In this document: in pieces, positions 1 to 6,680 of the stretch
Numbering within the stretch: position 1 is the stretch's first letter
Layout of the letters: every line of letters starts with the position of its first letter
Assembly (NCBI RefSeq): GCF_042650605.1
Contig: NZ_JBHSBN010000054.1
Location: forward strand, 1 to 14,400
Direction of reading: 5' to 3'
Origin: Micromonospora_J zhanjiangensis
GTDB lineage: Bacteria; Actinomycetota; Actinomycetes; Mycobacteriales; Micromonosporaceae
Length of the DNA: 14,400 nt
Translations under genes and position numbers: made by a program
Notes under the pieces: generated by a model
The model's input: the letters and a program-made list of their open reading frames with translations, nothing else
Databases searched by the model: none
What the model was told of the DNA's origin: nothing

Positions 1-74
1 TCCCGGCGAGCCTCGACCGCCAGCCGCGTCGCACGCTCACGCAACTCATCGTTGTACTTCTTCGGTGCCGGCAT
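1..74 (-). CDS. IS3-family transposase OrfA, N-terminal fragment (runs off window)
   Basis: The ATG at 74-72 opens a frame reading MPAPKKYNDELRERATRLAV, then EARR, to the window edge. The basic start followed by an 'ELRERA.RLA.EA' helix is the usual beginning of actinobacterial IS3-family OrfA proteins, which carry an N-terminal helix-turn-helix that binds the element's ends. GGGAGGAA lies about 8 nt upstream. In such elements OrfA is normally followed by OrfB (DDE catalytic domain) through a -1 frameshift; neither can be checked here. Only 24 codons are visible, so the family call rests on the N-terminal signature plus the interrupted neighbour gene. Confidence 0.75.
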   Translation of the reverse strand, partial: MPAPKKYNDELRERATRLAVEARR

Positions 75-126
75 CGCTGCTGTTCCTCCCAGGTTTCGAT
101 ATCTCCATCAAACCCGGTGCGGGACA
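1..126 (-). mobile_element. IS3-like insertion sequence, left end only
   Basis: The recombinase reading frame at 128-757 stops looking like a recombinase at about base 127. From there the minus strand reads TGTCCCGCACCGGGTTTGAT (126 down to 107), then an untranslated stretch with a GGGAGGAA ribosome site and a transposase-like start at 74. IS3-family elements usually begin with TG, and a first transposase frame starting 50-100 nt inside the end fits that family. The other end, the second transposase frame and the target duplication lie outside the window. The exact boundary (125-127) is inferred from where recombinase homology stops. Confidence 0.7.
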
Positions 127-127
127 C

Positions 128-757
128 CTTCTCCCGCAGGAAGACCAGGCACTGATCGGTGTCCAGGTCCCGGGGACGCAACGCCAGGGCGCCACCACGA
201 CGGCAGGCCGTCTCGGTGTGCAAGCGAATCAGCAGACTGTCCAATCCGGGATCGTCTCCCGTGCTGGCGGCCACCTCGTTGATCTGCGCCAACCGGGCAT
301 CCCCGATGGCTCGACGGTTGCTGGGCAGCCGGCGTGGTTTGTCGACCTTCAACGCCGGGTTGTCGGCCGCGTCGAGGTAGCCGTCCGCGACCGCCCGCCG
401 ATACAGGCAACGCAACGCCGCCACCAGATGCTCCGCCGCCGACCGGCCACCACGGGCGTTGCGCCGGGCCACCACATTCGCCTGCACCTGGGCACGCAAC
501 TGTTCAATCTCCGACGGACGAGGTTCGTCAATACGCCGGTCGCCCCAGGCCTGCACCACCCGGTTCCAATAGGAGCCGTACGCCCGCCGGGTACCCGGCG
601 ACACCGCAGCCGCCACCACGGGCACGTACTCGGCGAACGTGGGAGCCGACCGGCCCACCGGTGTCACCTGCAGCAGGTCCCCCGGGGAGATACCCATCCG
701 CTCCAGCAGCAGCCGGGCGGCCGCCAACTCCGGCCGCTCGACGTCGGTCCCGCTCAC
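128..757 (-). pseudogene. Tyrosine-type site-specific recombinase, truncated by the insertion sequence
   Basis: Reading from GTG at 757, the product has an N-terminal SAM-like/core-binding region at about residues 40-140 (TFAEYVPVVAA, GTRRAYGSYWNRVV, SAAEHLVAALRCLYRRAV). The start of the catalytic domain follows, with LHTETACRRGGALALRPRDL at about residues 179-198. Arg186 fits the first catalytic Arg of the family. The native sequence ends at LREK (residue 210); the frame then stays open into the insertion sequence but encodes unrelated residues. The later catalytic residues (His-x-x-Arg, second His, Tyr) are missing, so this half should be inactive. GTG is chosen because it overlaps the upstream gene's TGA (GTGA) and has GGGAGGTG about 8 nt upstream. 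Whole relatives run to roughly 400 residues, from memory. Confidence 0.85.
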
Positions 758-1218
758 GCCGCATCACCTCCCGCATGCGGGACAGCCAGCAGGCGGTCCA
801 ACACCGCGAGCGGATACGCCACGAGCACACCATCGCCGGGGTGGGCAGCCAGGAGCAGCCGGTCACCGGCGGCCAAACGGCACCACCGCCGCACCGCCAA
901 CGGCAGGTGCAGGTGGCCACGAGCGTCGACCCGGTAAACGGCGTCGTCAACCTGACGGACGACGATCAGCCCGCCACGTTCCCGGACGTCCAACCGGCTG
1001 CCGGGCGTCCAGCCCAACACCCGCACGACGCTGCGGTCAGCGACACGGCCGCTCTTGTCCACCGCGCTCAACGCGTAGACCGTGCCCGACGACCGGCCCG
1101 ACCCGGGCTCCAACGCCGACACGGGTGGCGGGGTGCGATCCCGCCGCACGAGGGCACCGCGGTCCGGAACAGTCCTGGGGATCACCGGGGGCACGAACGA
1201 GACGGTCACCACGACCAC
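754..1218 (-). CDS. AbrB/MazE/SpoVT-like DNA-binding protein with two tandem half-domains
   Basis: The product is 154 residues and probably a transcriptional regulator. Two segments resemble the AbrB swapped-hairpin pattern. Residues about 47-88 read VDKSGRVADRSVVRVLGW, PGSRLDV, then GLIVV. Residues about 94-136 read VDARGHLHLPLAVRRWC, AAGDRLLL, then GVLVAY. AbrB proteins normally build one DNA-binding unit from two chains, so a tandem pair could make a single-chain pseudodimer (inference). A Pro/Arg-rich tail of about 45 residues leads. An in-frame TGA at 1227-1225 makes GTG 1218 the earliest start; GTG 1212 or 1209 are also possible, the last with GAGGTGG about 5 nt upstream. The stop overlaps the recombinase GTG, so the two genes are translationally coupled and the regulator may control the recombinase. 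Confidence 0.75.
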   Translation of the reverse strand: MVVVTVSFVPPVIPRTVPDRGALVRRDRTPPPVSALEPGSGRSSGTVYALSAVDKSGRVADRSVVRVLGWTPGSRLDVRERGGLIVVRQVDDAVYRVDARGHLHLPLAVRRWCRLAAGDRLLLAAHPGDGVLVAYPLAVLDRLLAVPHAGGDAA

Positions 1219-1267
1219 CTCGCCTCAGCGCCGGCAGTCGGCATCGACGAAAATGATTGGAGGACGA

Positions 1268-1291
1268 GGTGTTCAAAGCCCCTTGAACACC
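1268..1291. repeat. Perfect 9-bp inverted repeat between tRNA-Leu and the AbrB gene
   Basis: GGTGTTCAA (1268-1276) and TTGAACACC (1283-1291) are separated by six bases. The repeat lies downstream of the tRNA and about 50 nt upstream of the AbrB-like start on the same strand. It could end tRNA transcription, though no T-tract follows on the minus strand, or serve as an operator for the neighbouring regulator. Which is right cannot be told from sequence. Confidence 0.6.
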
Positions 1292-1323
1292 GGTACGGGA
1301 AACTGCGCACCGATGCGGAAAAC

Positions 1324-1410
1324 TGGTGTCCGAGGGGGGACTTGAACCCCCACGCCCTATACGGGCACTAGCACCTCAAGCTAGCGCGTCTGCCATTCCG
1401 CCACCCGGAC
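1324..1410 (-). tRNA. tRNA-Leu (anticodon GAG), CCA encoded
   Basis: The minus strand from 1410 reads acceptor GTCCGGG, which pairs with CTCGGAC (1334-1328, one G-U pair). A D-arm follows, then anticodon stem CTAGC/GCTAG around loop TTGAGGT with anticodon GAG at 1377-1375. The long variable arm GCCC-GTATA-GGGC is typical of class II tRNAs. The T-arm is GGGGG TTCAAGT CCCCC, then discriminator A and an encoded CCA at 1326-1324. It decodes CUC/CUU leucine codons. A possible -10 element TAGGCT (minus strand, 1426-1421) sits about 10 nt before the mature 5' end, with no convincing -35. Confidence 0.96.
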
Positions 1411-1435
1411 CTGCACTACGAGCCTACCCGCGTCA

Positions 1436-1458
1436 ATTGGTTGATCACATCAGCCAAT
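1436..1458. repeat. 10-bp inverted repeat upstream of tRNA-Leu
   Basis: ATTGGTTGAT (1436-1445) and ATCAGCCAAT (1449-1458) are separated by CAC and pair fully if one G-U is allowed. It sits 26 nt upstream of the tRNA 5' end in the 286-nt gap before the next gene (1411-1696), on the promoter side of the tRNA. It may be a regulator site or a chance hairpin. Apart from this, a short palindrome at 1670-1683 and the possible tRNA -10, nothing functional is visible in that gap. Confidence 0.4.
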
Positions 1459-1669
1459 CGCCGCCCGGCGGGCCGCACGGGGCATTACTGTACACGCCGC
1501 CAGACGATCATGCACGGCGGCCGTCCCGCACCTGGTCAGCGACCTGTGGCGGCCGTCACCACCCGGCCAGCGGGCCGACCCGCGAGGACCACTTTCCCGC
1601 GCCGGCACCCGCTCCGGGCTGGGACCGGGTTCCAACGCCAACACCTGACCGTGTCTGGCTGGCGCCGCA

Positions 1670-1683
1670 CCTGGTCCACCAGG
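1670..1683. repeat. Short palindrome just upstream of the TPR/FN3 gene
   Basis: CCTGGT and ACCAGG flank a CC centre and end 13 nt before the GTG start at 1697. The arrangement suits a dimeric DNA-binding protein better than an RNA hairpin, since the loop is only two bases. With arms this short in such GC-rich DNA, chance is a real possibility. No clear -35/-10 pair is visible around it. Confidence 0.25.
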
Positions 1684-1696
1684 CAGCATTGCGGGC

Positions 1697-3718
1697 GTGT
1701 CCCAGCCACCACACCTCCCCTCCGTCCAGCGCCAGGCACAGGGCATGGCCAACGCCGGTGACTCCGCGGGCGCCCGCCGGTTGCTGACCCTGGCCATCGA
1801 GGCGGCTCGGCCCGCGTACGGCGAAGATCATCAGGAGGTGCTGGCCACCGCGCACCTGCTGGCCCGGATGCATCGGGCCGCCGACGATCCGGTCGCCGCC
1901 CGGCGGGTGCTGGAGGAGGCGTTCGCCGCCGGCCAGCGCCGGTGGGGCGACGCCGACCCGCTGCTGTTGGCCATCTCGTTCGAGCTGGCTGGGGTGGCGG
2001 AGGAACTCGGCAACCGGCACGAGGCGCGCAAGGCGTTCACCCGGGTCGCCATGCACGGTCCGACGGTGTTCGGCGACGACGACTGGACCGTCCGGACGGC
2101 GCGCGAGTATCTCGGTCAGCCGCAGCCGGTGAGCGGGTTGGGTCCGCAGCCGGAGCCACCGACCGCTCCGATCGTGCTGCCGGCCCAGGCGCCGCGACCG
2201 GGCGCGACCACGCCGCCCGGCCCACCCGCTCCGGCGCCCGGTCCGGTGCCGGACGAACCGACGATGGCCATTCCCCGGCCGGCGCCGGCCACCGAGCCGG
2301 CCCCGCCGACGATGCCCGCCCCCGCCGCCCCGGTGGCACCGACCACGGCGCCACCCGGCCCGCACCCGACGACCGCCCAGCCCGGTCAGCATCCGGCGGC
2401 AGCGCCGCCGCAGCCGACCGGACCGGCCACGGCACCGGACCGGGCCCCGGCGACGGCGGCCGGACAGTCCGAGACCCCGACCGCGGCGATCCCCGAACCG
2501 CCCACCGTGTCGCTGGCGGAGCCACCGACCATGCCCATCCCGCGGCCGGACGCGCCGTCGACGCTGGCGCACCCGCCCGCGTCGGCGGCGTCCCGCGACG
2601 CACCGACCTCCGCGATCCCGACGCCGGCCACGCCACCGGCGACCCGGGACGCGCCGGCCTCCGGCGCGCGGTTCCCGGCTGCCGCGCCGCCACCGGCCGA
2701 GCCGCCCGCCCAGCCGTTGGCGGGGTTGGCAGCCGCGTCCCCCGGCCACGCACCGCAGCCGCCCCCGGACGCACCGGCCTCCGCCTCGCCGTACCCCGCC
2801 GAGCCGCCCGCTGTCCCCGGCCCGCCGCCGGCCGCGCCGACCTCCGGACCCGGCTACGGTCCCACCCCGCAGGCGGACACCGCACCGCCGGTGAGCGCCA
2901 CGCCGTCGGTCATGCCGACCTCCGGTCCGTCGTACGGGCCCACTCCCCCGTACGTAGGACCGCCGTACGCGCCGGCCTCCGGCCCCTCGTACGGCGAGGG
3001 TGTCCCGGCGGCGGATCCGGCACCGCCGTACGGGCCCGCGGGCACGCCGTCGCACCCGGCCGCCGGACCCTACCCGCCCGGGTTCGCCGGCCCGCCGAGC
3101 TTCCCGCAGCCGGGTCCGCCGGTGGGTCACCCCGCGCCGGGGACACCGTTCGATCCCGGGTACGCGTCGGGCGGGCCGCCGCCCGCCGCCGCGTACCCCG
3201 GTCAGCAACCGGGATACGCGGCGGGACAGCCCGGGGCGTACCCGGCGGGACCGGCGCAACCGGCCACGGACGCCGCGCCGGCTCGCGGCGCCGGACGCAA
3301 CACCAGGTTGTTCGCGGTCGTCGGTGGTGTGGTGGTCGTGCTGGCGCTGGTGGTGGCCGGGGTGCTGGTGCTGGTCAACCAGGCCGGGAAGCCGGGGCCC
3401 GGGCCGACCGCCAACGGGAAGCCCGGCGTGGGCGGCGACCCGCCGGACAACCTGAAGCTCATCGACCGTCAGTCGTCCATCACGGTCCACTGGTCGGACC
3501 CGGCCTCCGGCGGGGTGCCGTTCATCGTGGCGGGCGGCCAGGCCGGGCAGAAGCTGGGCGCGCTGGCCACGCTGGACCCGGGCCGGACGGAGTACACGGT
3601 CAACGGGCTGAACCCGCGACTGAACTACTGCTTCACGGTGCTGGCGGTCTACTCGGCGGACACCTACGCCACCTCCGGGCAGATCTGTACCAACCGACCG
3701 AGCTCCCCGCCGCGCTGA
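1697..3718 (+). CDS. TPR / Pro-rich / single-TM / fibronectin type III membrane protein
   Basis: The product is 673 residues. Residues 1-140 are helical and tetratricopeptide-like (GDSAGARRLLTLAIEAAR, DDPVAARRVLEEAFAAGQ, GNRHEARKAFTRVA). Residues about 141-530 are a Pro/Ala-rich, probably disordered linker with repeated P-T-x-x-I-P elements and later SGPxYGPTP elements. One hydrophobic span at about 538-563 (LFAVVGGVVVVLALVVAGVL) is followed by an FN3-like domain at about 580-668 with a likely disulfide Cys645-Cys664. With no signal peptide and an Arg before the membrane span, the TPR part should be cytoplasmic and the FN3 domain outside. GTG 1697 is chosen because it keeps the whole first helix; its ribosome site is weak, and ATG 1745 is an alternative that would trim it. 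It probably scaffolds envelope components made by the genes downstream. The exact function is unknown. Confidence 0.85.
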   Translation: MSQPPHLPSVQRQAQGMANAGDSAGARRLLTLAIEAARPAYGEDHQEVLATAHLLARMHRAADDPVAARRVLEEAFAAGQRRWGDADPLLLAISFELAGVAEELGNRHEARKAFTRVAMHGPTVFGDDDWTVRTAREYLGQPQPVSGLGPQPEPPTAPIVLPAQAPRPGATTPPGPPAPAPGPVPDEPTMAIPRPAPATEPAPPTMPAPAAPVAPTTAPPGPHPTTAQPGQHPAAAPPQPTGPATAPDRAPATAAGQSETPTAAIPEPPTVSLAEPPTMPIPRPDAPSTLAHPPASAASRDAPTSAIPTPATPPATRDAPASGARFPAAAPPPAEPPAQPLAGLAAASPGHAPQPPPDAPASASPYPAEPPAVPGPPPAAPTSGPGYGPTPQADTAPPVSATPSVMPTSGPSYGPTPPYVGPPYAPASGPSYGEGVPAADPAPPYGPAGTPSHPAAGPYPPGFAGPPSFPQPGPPVGHPAPGTPFDPGYASGGPPPAAAYPGQQPGYAAGQPGAYPAGPAQPATDAAPARGAGRNTRLFAVVGGVVVVLALVVAGVLVLVNQAGKPGPGPTANGKPGVGGDPPDNLKLIDRQSSITVHWSDPASGGVPFIVAGGQAGQKLGALATLDPGRTEYTVNGLNPRLNYCFTVLAVYSADTYATSGQICTNRPSSPPR

Positions 3719-3731
3719 TCGATTCCGAAAA

Positions 3732-3778
3732 GGACGGCCCTGACCTGCTGGTTTGCCACCCACACGGCAGGGCCGTCC
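3732..3778 (+). terminator. Hairpin terminator after the TPR/FN3 gene
   Basis: A perfect 11-bp inverted repeat, GGACGGCCCTG (3732-3742) and CAGGGCCGTCC (3768-3778), encloses a 25-nt loop and begins 13 nt after the stop codon. No strong U-tract follows, which is common for actinobacterial terminators. It separates the TPR/FN3 gene from the promoter of the next gene, so the cluster likely has at least two transcription units. Confidence 0.65.
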
Positions 3779-3818
3779 GGCGTCGGCACGTACCGTGTGC
3801 ACAGACCTACCGTGCGGG

Positions 3819-3848
3819 TTCACGTCTTCGTCCACCGCGCCCTAAGAT
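3819..3848 (+). promoter_or_regulatory. Candidate sigma70-type promoter for the FN3/MoxR/DUF58/TGase operon
   Basis: TTCACG (3819-3824) and TAAGAT (3843-3848) are separated by 18 bp, placing transcription start near 3855, about 24 nt before the first possible start codon. The -10 is a close match to the vegetative consensus. It lies just beyond the upstream terminator hairpin, which supports the reading. Confidence 0.5.
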
Positions 3849-3878
3849 GGCACCCGGCTCGGGGGCAGGCGCGTCGCG

Positions 3879-6569
3879 GTGATGCGTACCCGGGGCCGAT
3901 CGGACCTGGGGACGGAAAGGCGGCCGGCTGTGGTCACCACGGGTAACGGCACCATCGGCGCGGACGATCCGGCGGCGCAGGCCGTGTCGCCGGCACGGCG
4001 CCGATCGCGGTGGCGCGGCGGGCTGGTCACCGGTGGGGTGGTGGTCGCCCTGGCGGCCGCGATGGGCCTGACCGTGCTCGGGCTCGGCTCGGCCGACAAC
4101 GCCGCCGCCAACTACGACGCGAGTTCCTGGCTGTGGAGTGCCGCGCGCAGCGAGCTGGCCCGGGTCAACGGGATCACCGGCCGGGTGGACACCCGCACCG
4201 GCGTCGACCAGGCGCGTAACCACGCCGTGCAGGTCGCCCAGAACGACCGGCTGCTGATCCTGCGGGACCTGAACAGCGGCCTGGTCAGCACCCTGGACCT
4301 GGCCACCCTGCAGGTGGCGGCCACGACGAGGACGGCGGTGGGGCTGGGCGTCAGCGTCGCGCTGGGCAAAGACGCCGCGTTCGTGGTGGACGCGGTCCGG
4401 GGCGTCGTCCGGCAGCTCGACCCGCGGTCACTCACCCCGGTCGGCGAGGCGATCAACTTCCCGCCGGGCATCACCGGCGGCACGTTCGACGGCGCCGGTG
4501 AGCTGTGGGTGGGTATCCCCAGCCAGGGCACGGTGTCGGCGATCAGCCCGGCGGCGGTGCCGTCGGGCTCGGCGGGCGCCGGCGGGCTGAGCCCGCGTCA
4601 GGTGCGCACGGTCCCGGTCGCCGACGCCAACCACGACCTGAACCTGTCCACCCTGGACAGCGGGGTCGCGGTGCTGGACCGGACCACCGGCACGCTGACC
4701 ACGGTGCACGGCGACCAGACGCGGGCCGTGGCGCTCAAGCTCTCCGGTCCGGGTTCGCTGCCGGCCCGGACCAGCGGTGGACAGATCGCGGTGACGGTGC
4801 CCGACGACCGGCACGTCTACGTGGTGGACGCCGACGGCGCGGTACGCCAGTTCACGGTGCCCGGCCAGGGTGACGGGCTGCAGCCGGCGGTGGCCTGGGC
4901 CGGCCTGCTCTACTGCACCGACAACACCACCGGCACGGTGTACGCGTTCGACCCGGCCGGTCAGCTCGCCTCCCGGATCGACGTCAAGGGCGCCAACGGG
5001 CCGCTGGAGCTGGAGGTACGGGAGAACCACCTGTTCATCAACGCGCCGAACTCGTCCACCGCCCGGGTGGTGGACGACCAGCGCCAGGTGAAGGTGGTCG
5101 ACAAGTACGCCAACGACGTACTCGGCGGCGACCCGCCGCCGGCCGCGCCGCCGGCGCCGCCGAAGAAGCCGCTGGTCGGCAAGCCGAGCGCGCCGCGCAA
5201 CGTCACCGCCGAGGCCGGCAACGCGCAGGCCCGGGTGAGCTGGCGGCCGGCCGCGGCGAACGGGTCACCGATCACCCGGTACGTGGTCCAGGGCGCGGGG
5301 CGCACCGTCGAGGTGGGCGCCAACCAGCGCGCGGTGGACGTCACCGGGCTGACCAACGGGCAGACGTACCGGTTCTCGGTGCACGCGGTCAACGGCAAGG
5401 GCGCCGGGCCGGACCGGATGAGCAACCCGGTGGTGCCGACCTCCGAGGTGCCGGACGCCCCGCCCAGCGTGTCCGCGCAGGAGCGGCCGGACGGCACGGT
5501 GCTGGTGAAGTGGCCGGCCGGCAACGGCCTCGGCCGCAAGATCGTCAAGTACGCGGTGACCGCGGTGTCGCCGGGCGCCAACGCCCCGGTCGGCGAGTCG
5601 ACCAAGACGGAGCTGGTCGTGCCGGCCGGTGAGTTGCAGTACGGCACCCAGTACGCCTTCGCCGTCGTGTCGGTCAACGAGAAGGGCGCCGGGTCCAAGC
5701 CGTCGCCGATCAGCAACACGGTGGTGCCGTTCGCCGCCCCGGGCGCGCCGCAGAGCCTGACCGCCAGCACCGTGGCCGGCGAGGCCGGCGCGATCCAGGT
5801 GGCCTGGGCGCCGGCGACCGACAACGGGCGGCCGATCACGAAGTACGTGGTCGAGGCGGCCGGCCGCAAGGTCGACGTGGCGGGCACCTCGACCAAGCTG
5901 ACCGGCCTGGGCGACGGGCAGAACGTCACGGTCACCGTGCGGGCGGTCAACGAGGCCGGGCCGGGCCAGCCGGCGAGCAAGCCGGCGCGGACGGTGGCGC
6001 AGCCGCGGGTGACGATCACCGGCGCCTCGGTCGACGCCACCGCCGTGACGATCAGCTTCACGGTCGACGACGGCGGCGGCAACGCCACCTGCTCGCTCAC
6101 CCCCAGCGGCAAGGCGGCGGTGAACGGCAACTGTTCCAGCATCCGGGCCACCGGGTTGACCCCGGGCACCAAGTACACGTTCACGGTGACTGCCCGCAAC
6201 GCCGCCGGCACCGGCACCGCCCAGCGGGCGGAAACCACCGACGCCCTGTGGGGGACCGCTACCTGCAACAACGGGCCGAGCGGTGACCAGCGCACCTACT
6301 GCGACAGCGACCGTTCCGGCCGCAACGGCAACGAGATCTTCAGCGTTGCTCGCCAGGACAACGACAAGCAGGTCGGCTGGGCGAAGCCGGGCACCCGGCT
6401 GCAGGCGTACTGCAAGGTGCGGGGCGAGAACGTCGACTCCTGGATCTACAACAACCAGAAGCAGAGCACCTGGTGGGTGCAGGTCAGCTGGAACGGCCGC
6501 AACTACATCCCGTGGGCGTGGCTCAACCTCGACGGTGGTGACAACATCAACCAGCTGCCGGACTGCTGA
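3879..6569 (+). CDS. Membrane-anchored propeller-like protein with four FN3 domains
   Basis: The product is 896 residues with one N-terminal membrane span (about 48-70) after a basic, disordered head, so the rest is outside the cell. Residues about 80-415 hold roughly seven short repeats of the type 'VYVVDADGAVRQF' or 'LYCTDNTTGTVYAFDPAGQ', suggesting a seven-bladed propeller. A Pro/Lys linker (about 418-435) leads to FN3 domains at about 436-522, 523-618, 619-706 and 710-790; the fourth has Cys738 and Cys752. The last 105 residues carry four cysteines (796, 808, 845, 896) and a Trp-rich stretch (STWWVQVSWNGRNYIPWAWL) that looks SH3-like. GTG 3879 or ATG 3882 follows the promoter at a sensible distance; GTG 3930 is an alternative start preceded by GGAAAGG. 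It probably binds wall polymer or partner proteins. No enzymatic motif is visible. Confidence 0.85.
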   Translation: MMRTRGRSDLGTERRPAVVTTGNGTIGADDPAAQAVSPARRRSRWRGGLVTGGVVVALAAAMGLTVLGLGSADNAAANYDASSWLWSAARSELARVNGITGRVDTRTGVDQARNHAVQVAQNDRLLILRDLNSGLVSTLDLATLQVAATTRTAVGLGVSVALGKDAAFVVDAVRGVVRQLDPRSLTPVGEAINFPPGITGGTFDGAGELWVGIPSQGTVSAISPAAVPSGSAGAGGLSPRQVRTVPVADANHDLNLSTLDSGVAVLDRTTGTLTTVHGDQTRAVALKLSGPGSLPARTSGGQIAVTVPDDRHVYVVDADGAVRQFTVPGQGDGLQPAVAWAGLLYCTDNTTGTVYAFDPAGQLASRIDVKGANGPLELEVRENHLFINAPNSSTARVVDDQRQVKVVDKYANDVLGGDPPPAAPPAPPKKPLVGKPSAPRNVTAEAGNAQARVSWRPAAANGSPITRYVVQGAGRTVEVGANQRAVDVTGLTNGQTYRFSVHAVNGKGAGPDRMSNPVVPTSEVPDAPPSVSAQERPDGTVLVKWPAGNGLGRKIVKYAVTAVSPGANAPVGESTKTELVVPAGELQYGTQYAFAVVSVNEKGAGSKPSPISNTVVPFAAPGAPQSLTASTVAGEAGAIQVAWAPATDNGRPITKYVVEAAGRKVDVAGTSTKLTGLGDGQNVTVTVRAVNEAGPGQPASKPARTVAQPRVTITGASVDATAVTISFTVDDGGGNATCSLTPSGKAAVNGNCSSIRATGLTPGTKYTFTVTARNAAGTGTAQRAETTDALWGTATCNNGPSGDQRTYCDSDRSGRNGNEIFSVARQDNDKQVGWAKPGTRLQAYCKVRGENVDSWIYNNQKQSTWWVQVSWNGRNYIPWAWLNLDGGDNINQLPDC

Positions 6570-6632
6570 CCGGCGCGGCGCGGGCACCCGGCACACTCGC
6601 AGGTCCGACCCGCACCGCCCGCCGGGACGACA

Positions 6633-6654
6633 GGCGACACGGCGACACGGCGAC
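6633..6654 (+). repeat. Short tandem repeat of GGCGACAC before moxR
   Basis: GGCGACAC occurs twice in tandem (6633-6648), followed by a partial third copy GGCGAC (6649-6654). It lies in the 111-nt gap between the FN3 gene and the MoxR gene, about 10 nt before the AAGGAG ribosome site. It may be slippage-prone and alter spacing between strains; no regulatory role is evident. Confidence 0.5.
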
Positions 6655-6680
6655 CAGAAAAGGCAAGGAGCACCACCCTC

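Noticed and set aside
334..1371. A plus-strand open frame of 345 codons across the recombinase, AbrB-like gene and tRNA
   Set aside because: It runs through a tRNA gene and is antisense to two recognisable proteins; its composition is Pro/Arg/Thr-rich without motifs.
1450..1797. A 115-codon minus-strand frame in the gap before the TPR/FN3 gene
   Set aside because: It overlaps the start of a well-supported plus-strand gene, has no ribosome site and shows no recognisable pattern.
2150..3290. Possible satellite or CRISPR-like repetition in the Pro-rich region
   Set aside because: The periodicity follows Pro-codon usage in an open coding frame; there are no uniform repeats with unique spacers.
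1556..3835. A 759-residue minus-strand open frame opposite the TPR/FN3 gene
   Set aside because: The product is Arg/Gly-rich and low in complexity, mirroring the Pro/Ala-coding strand. The plus strand shows TPR, membrane and FN3 segments.
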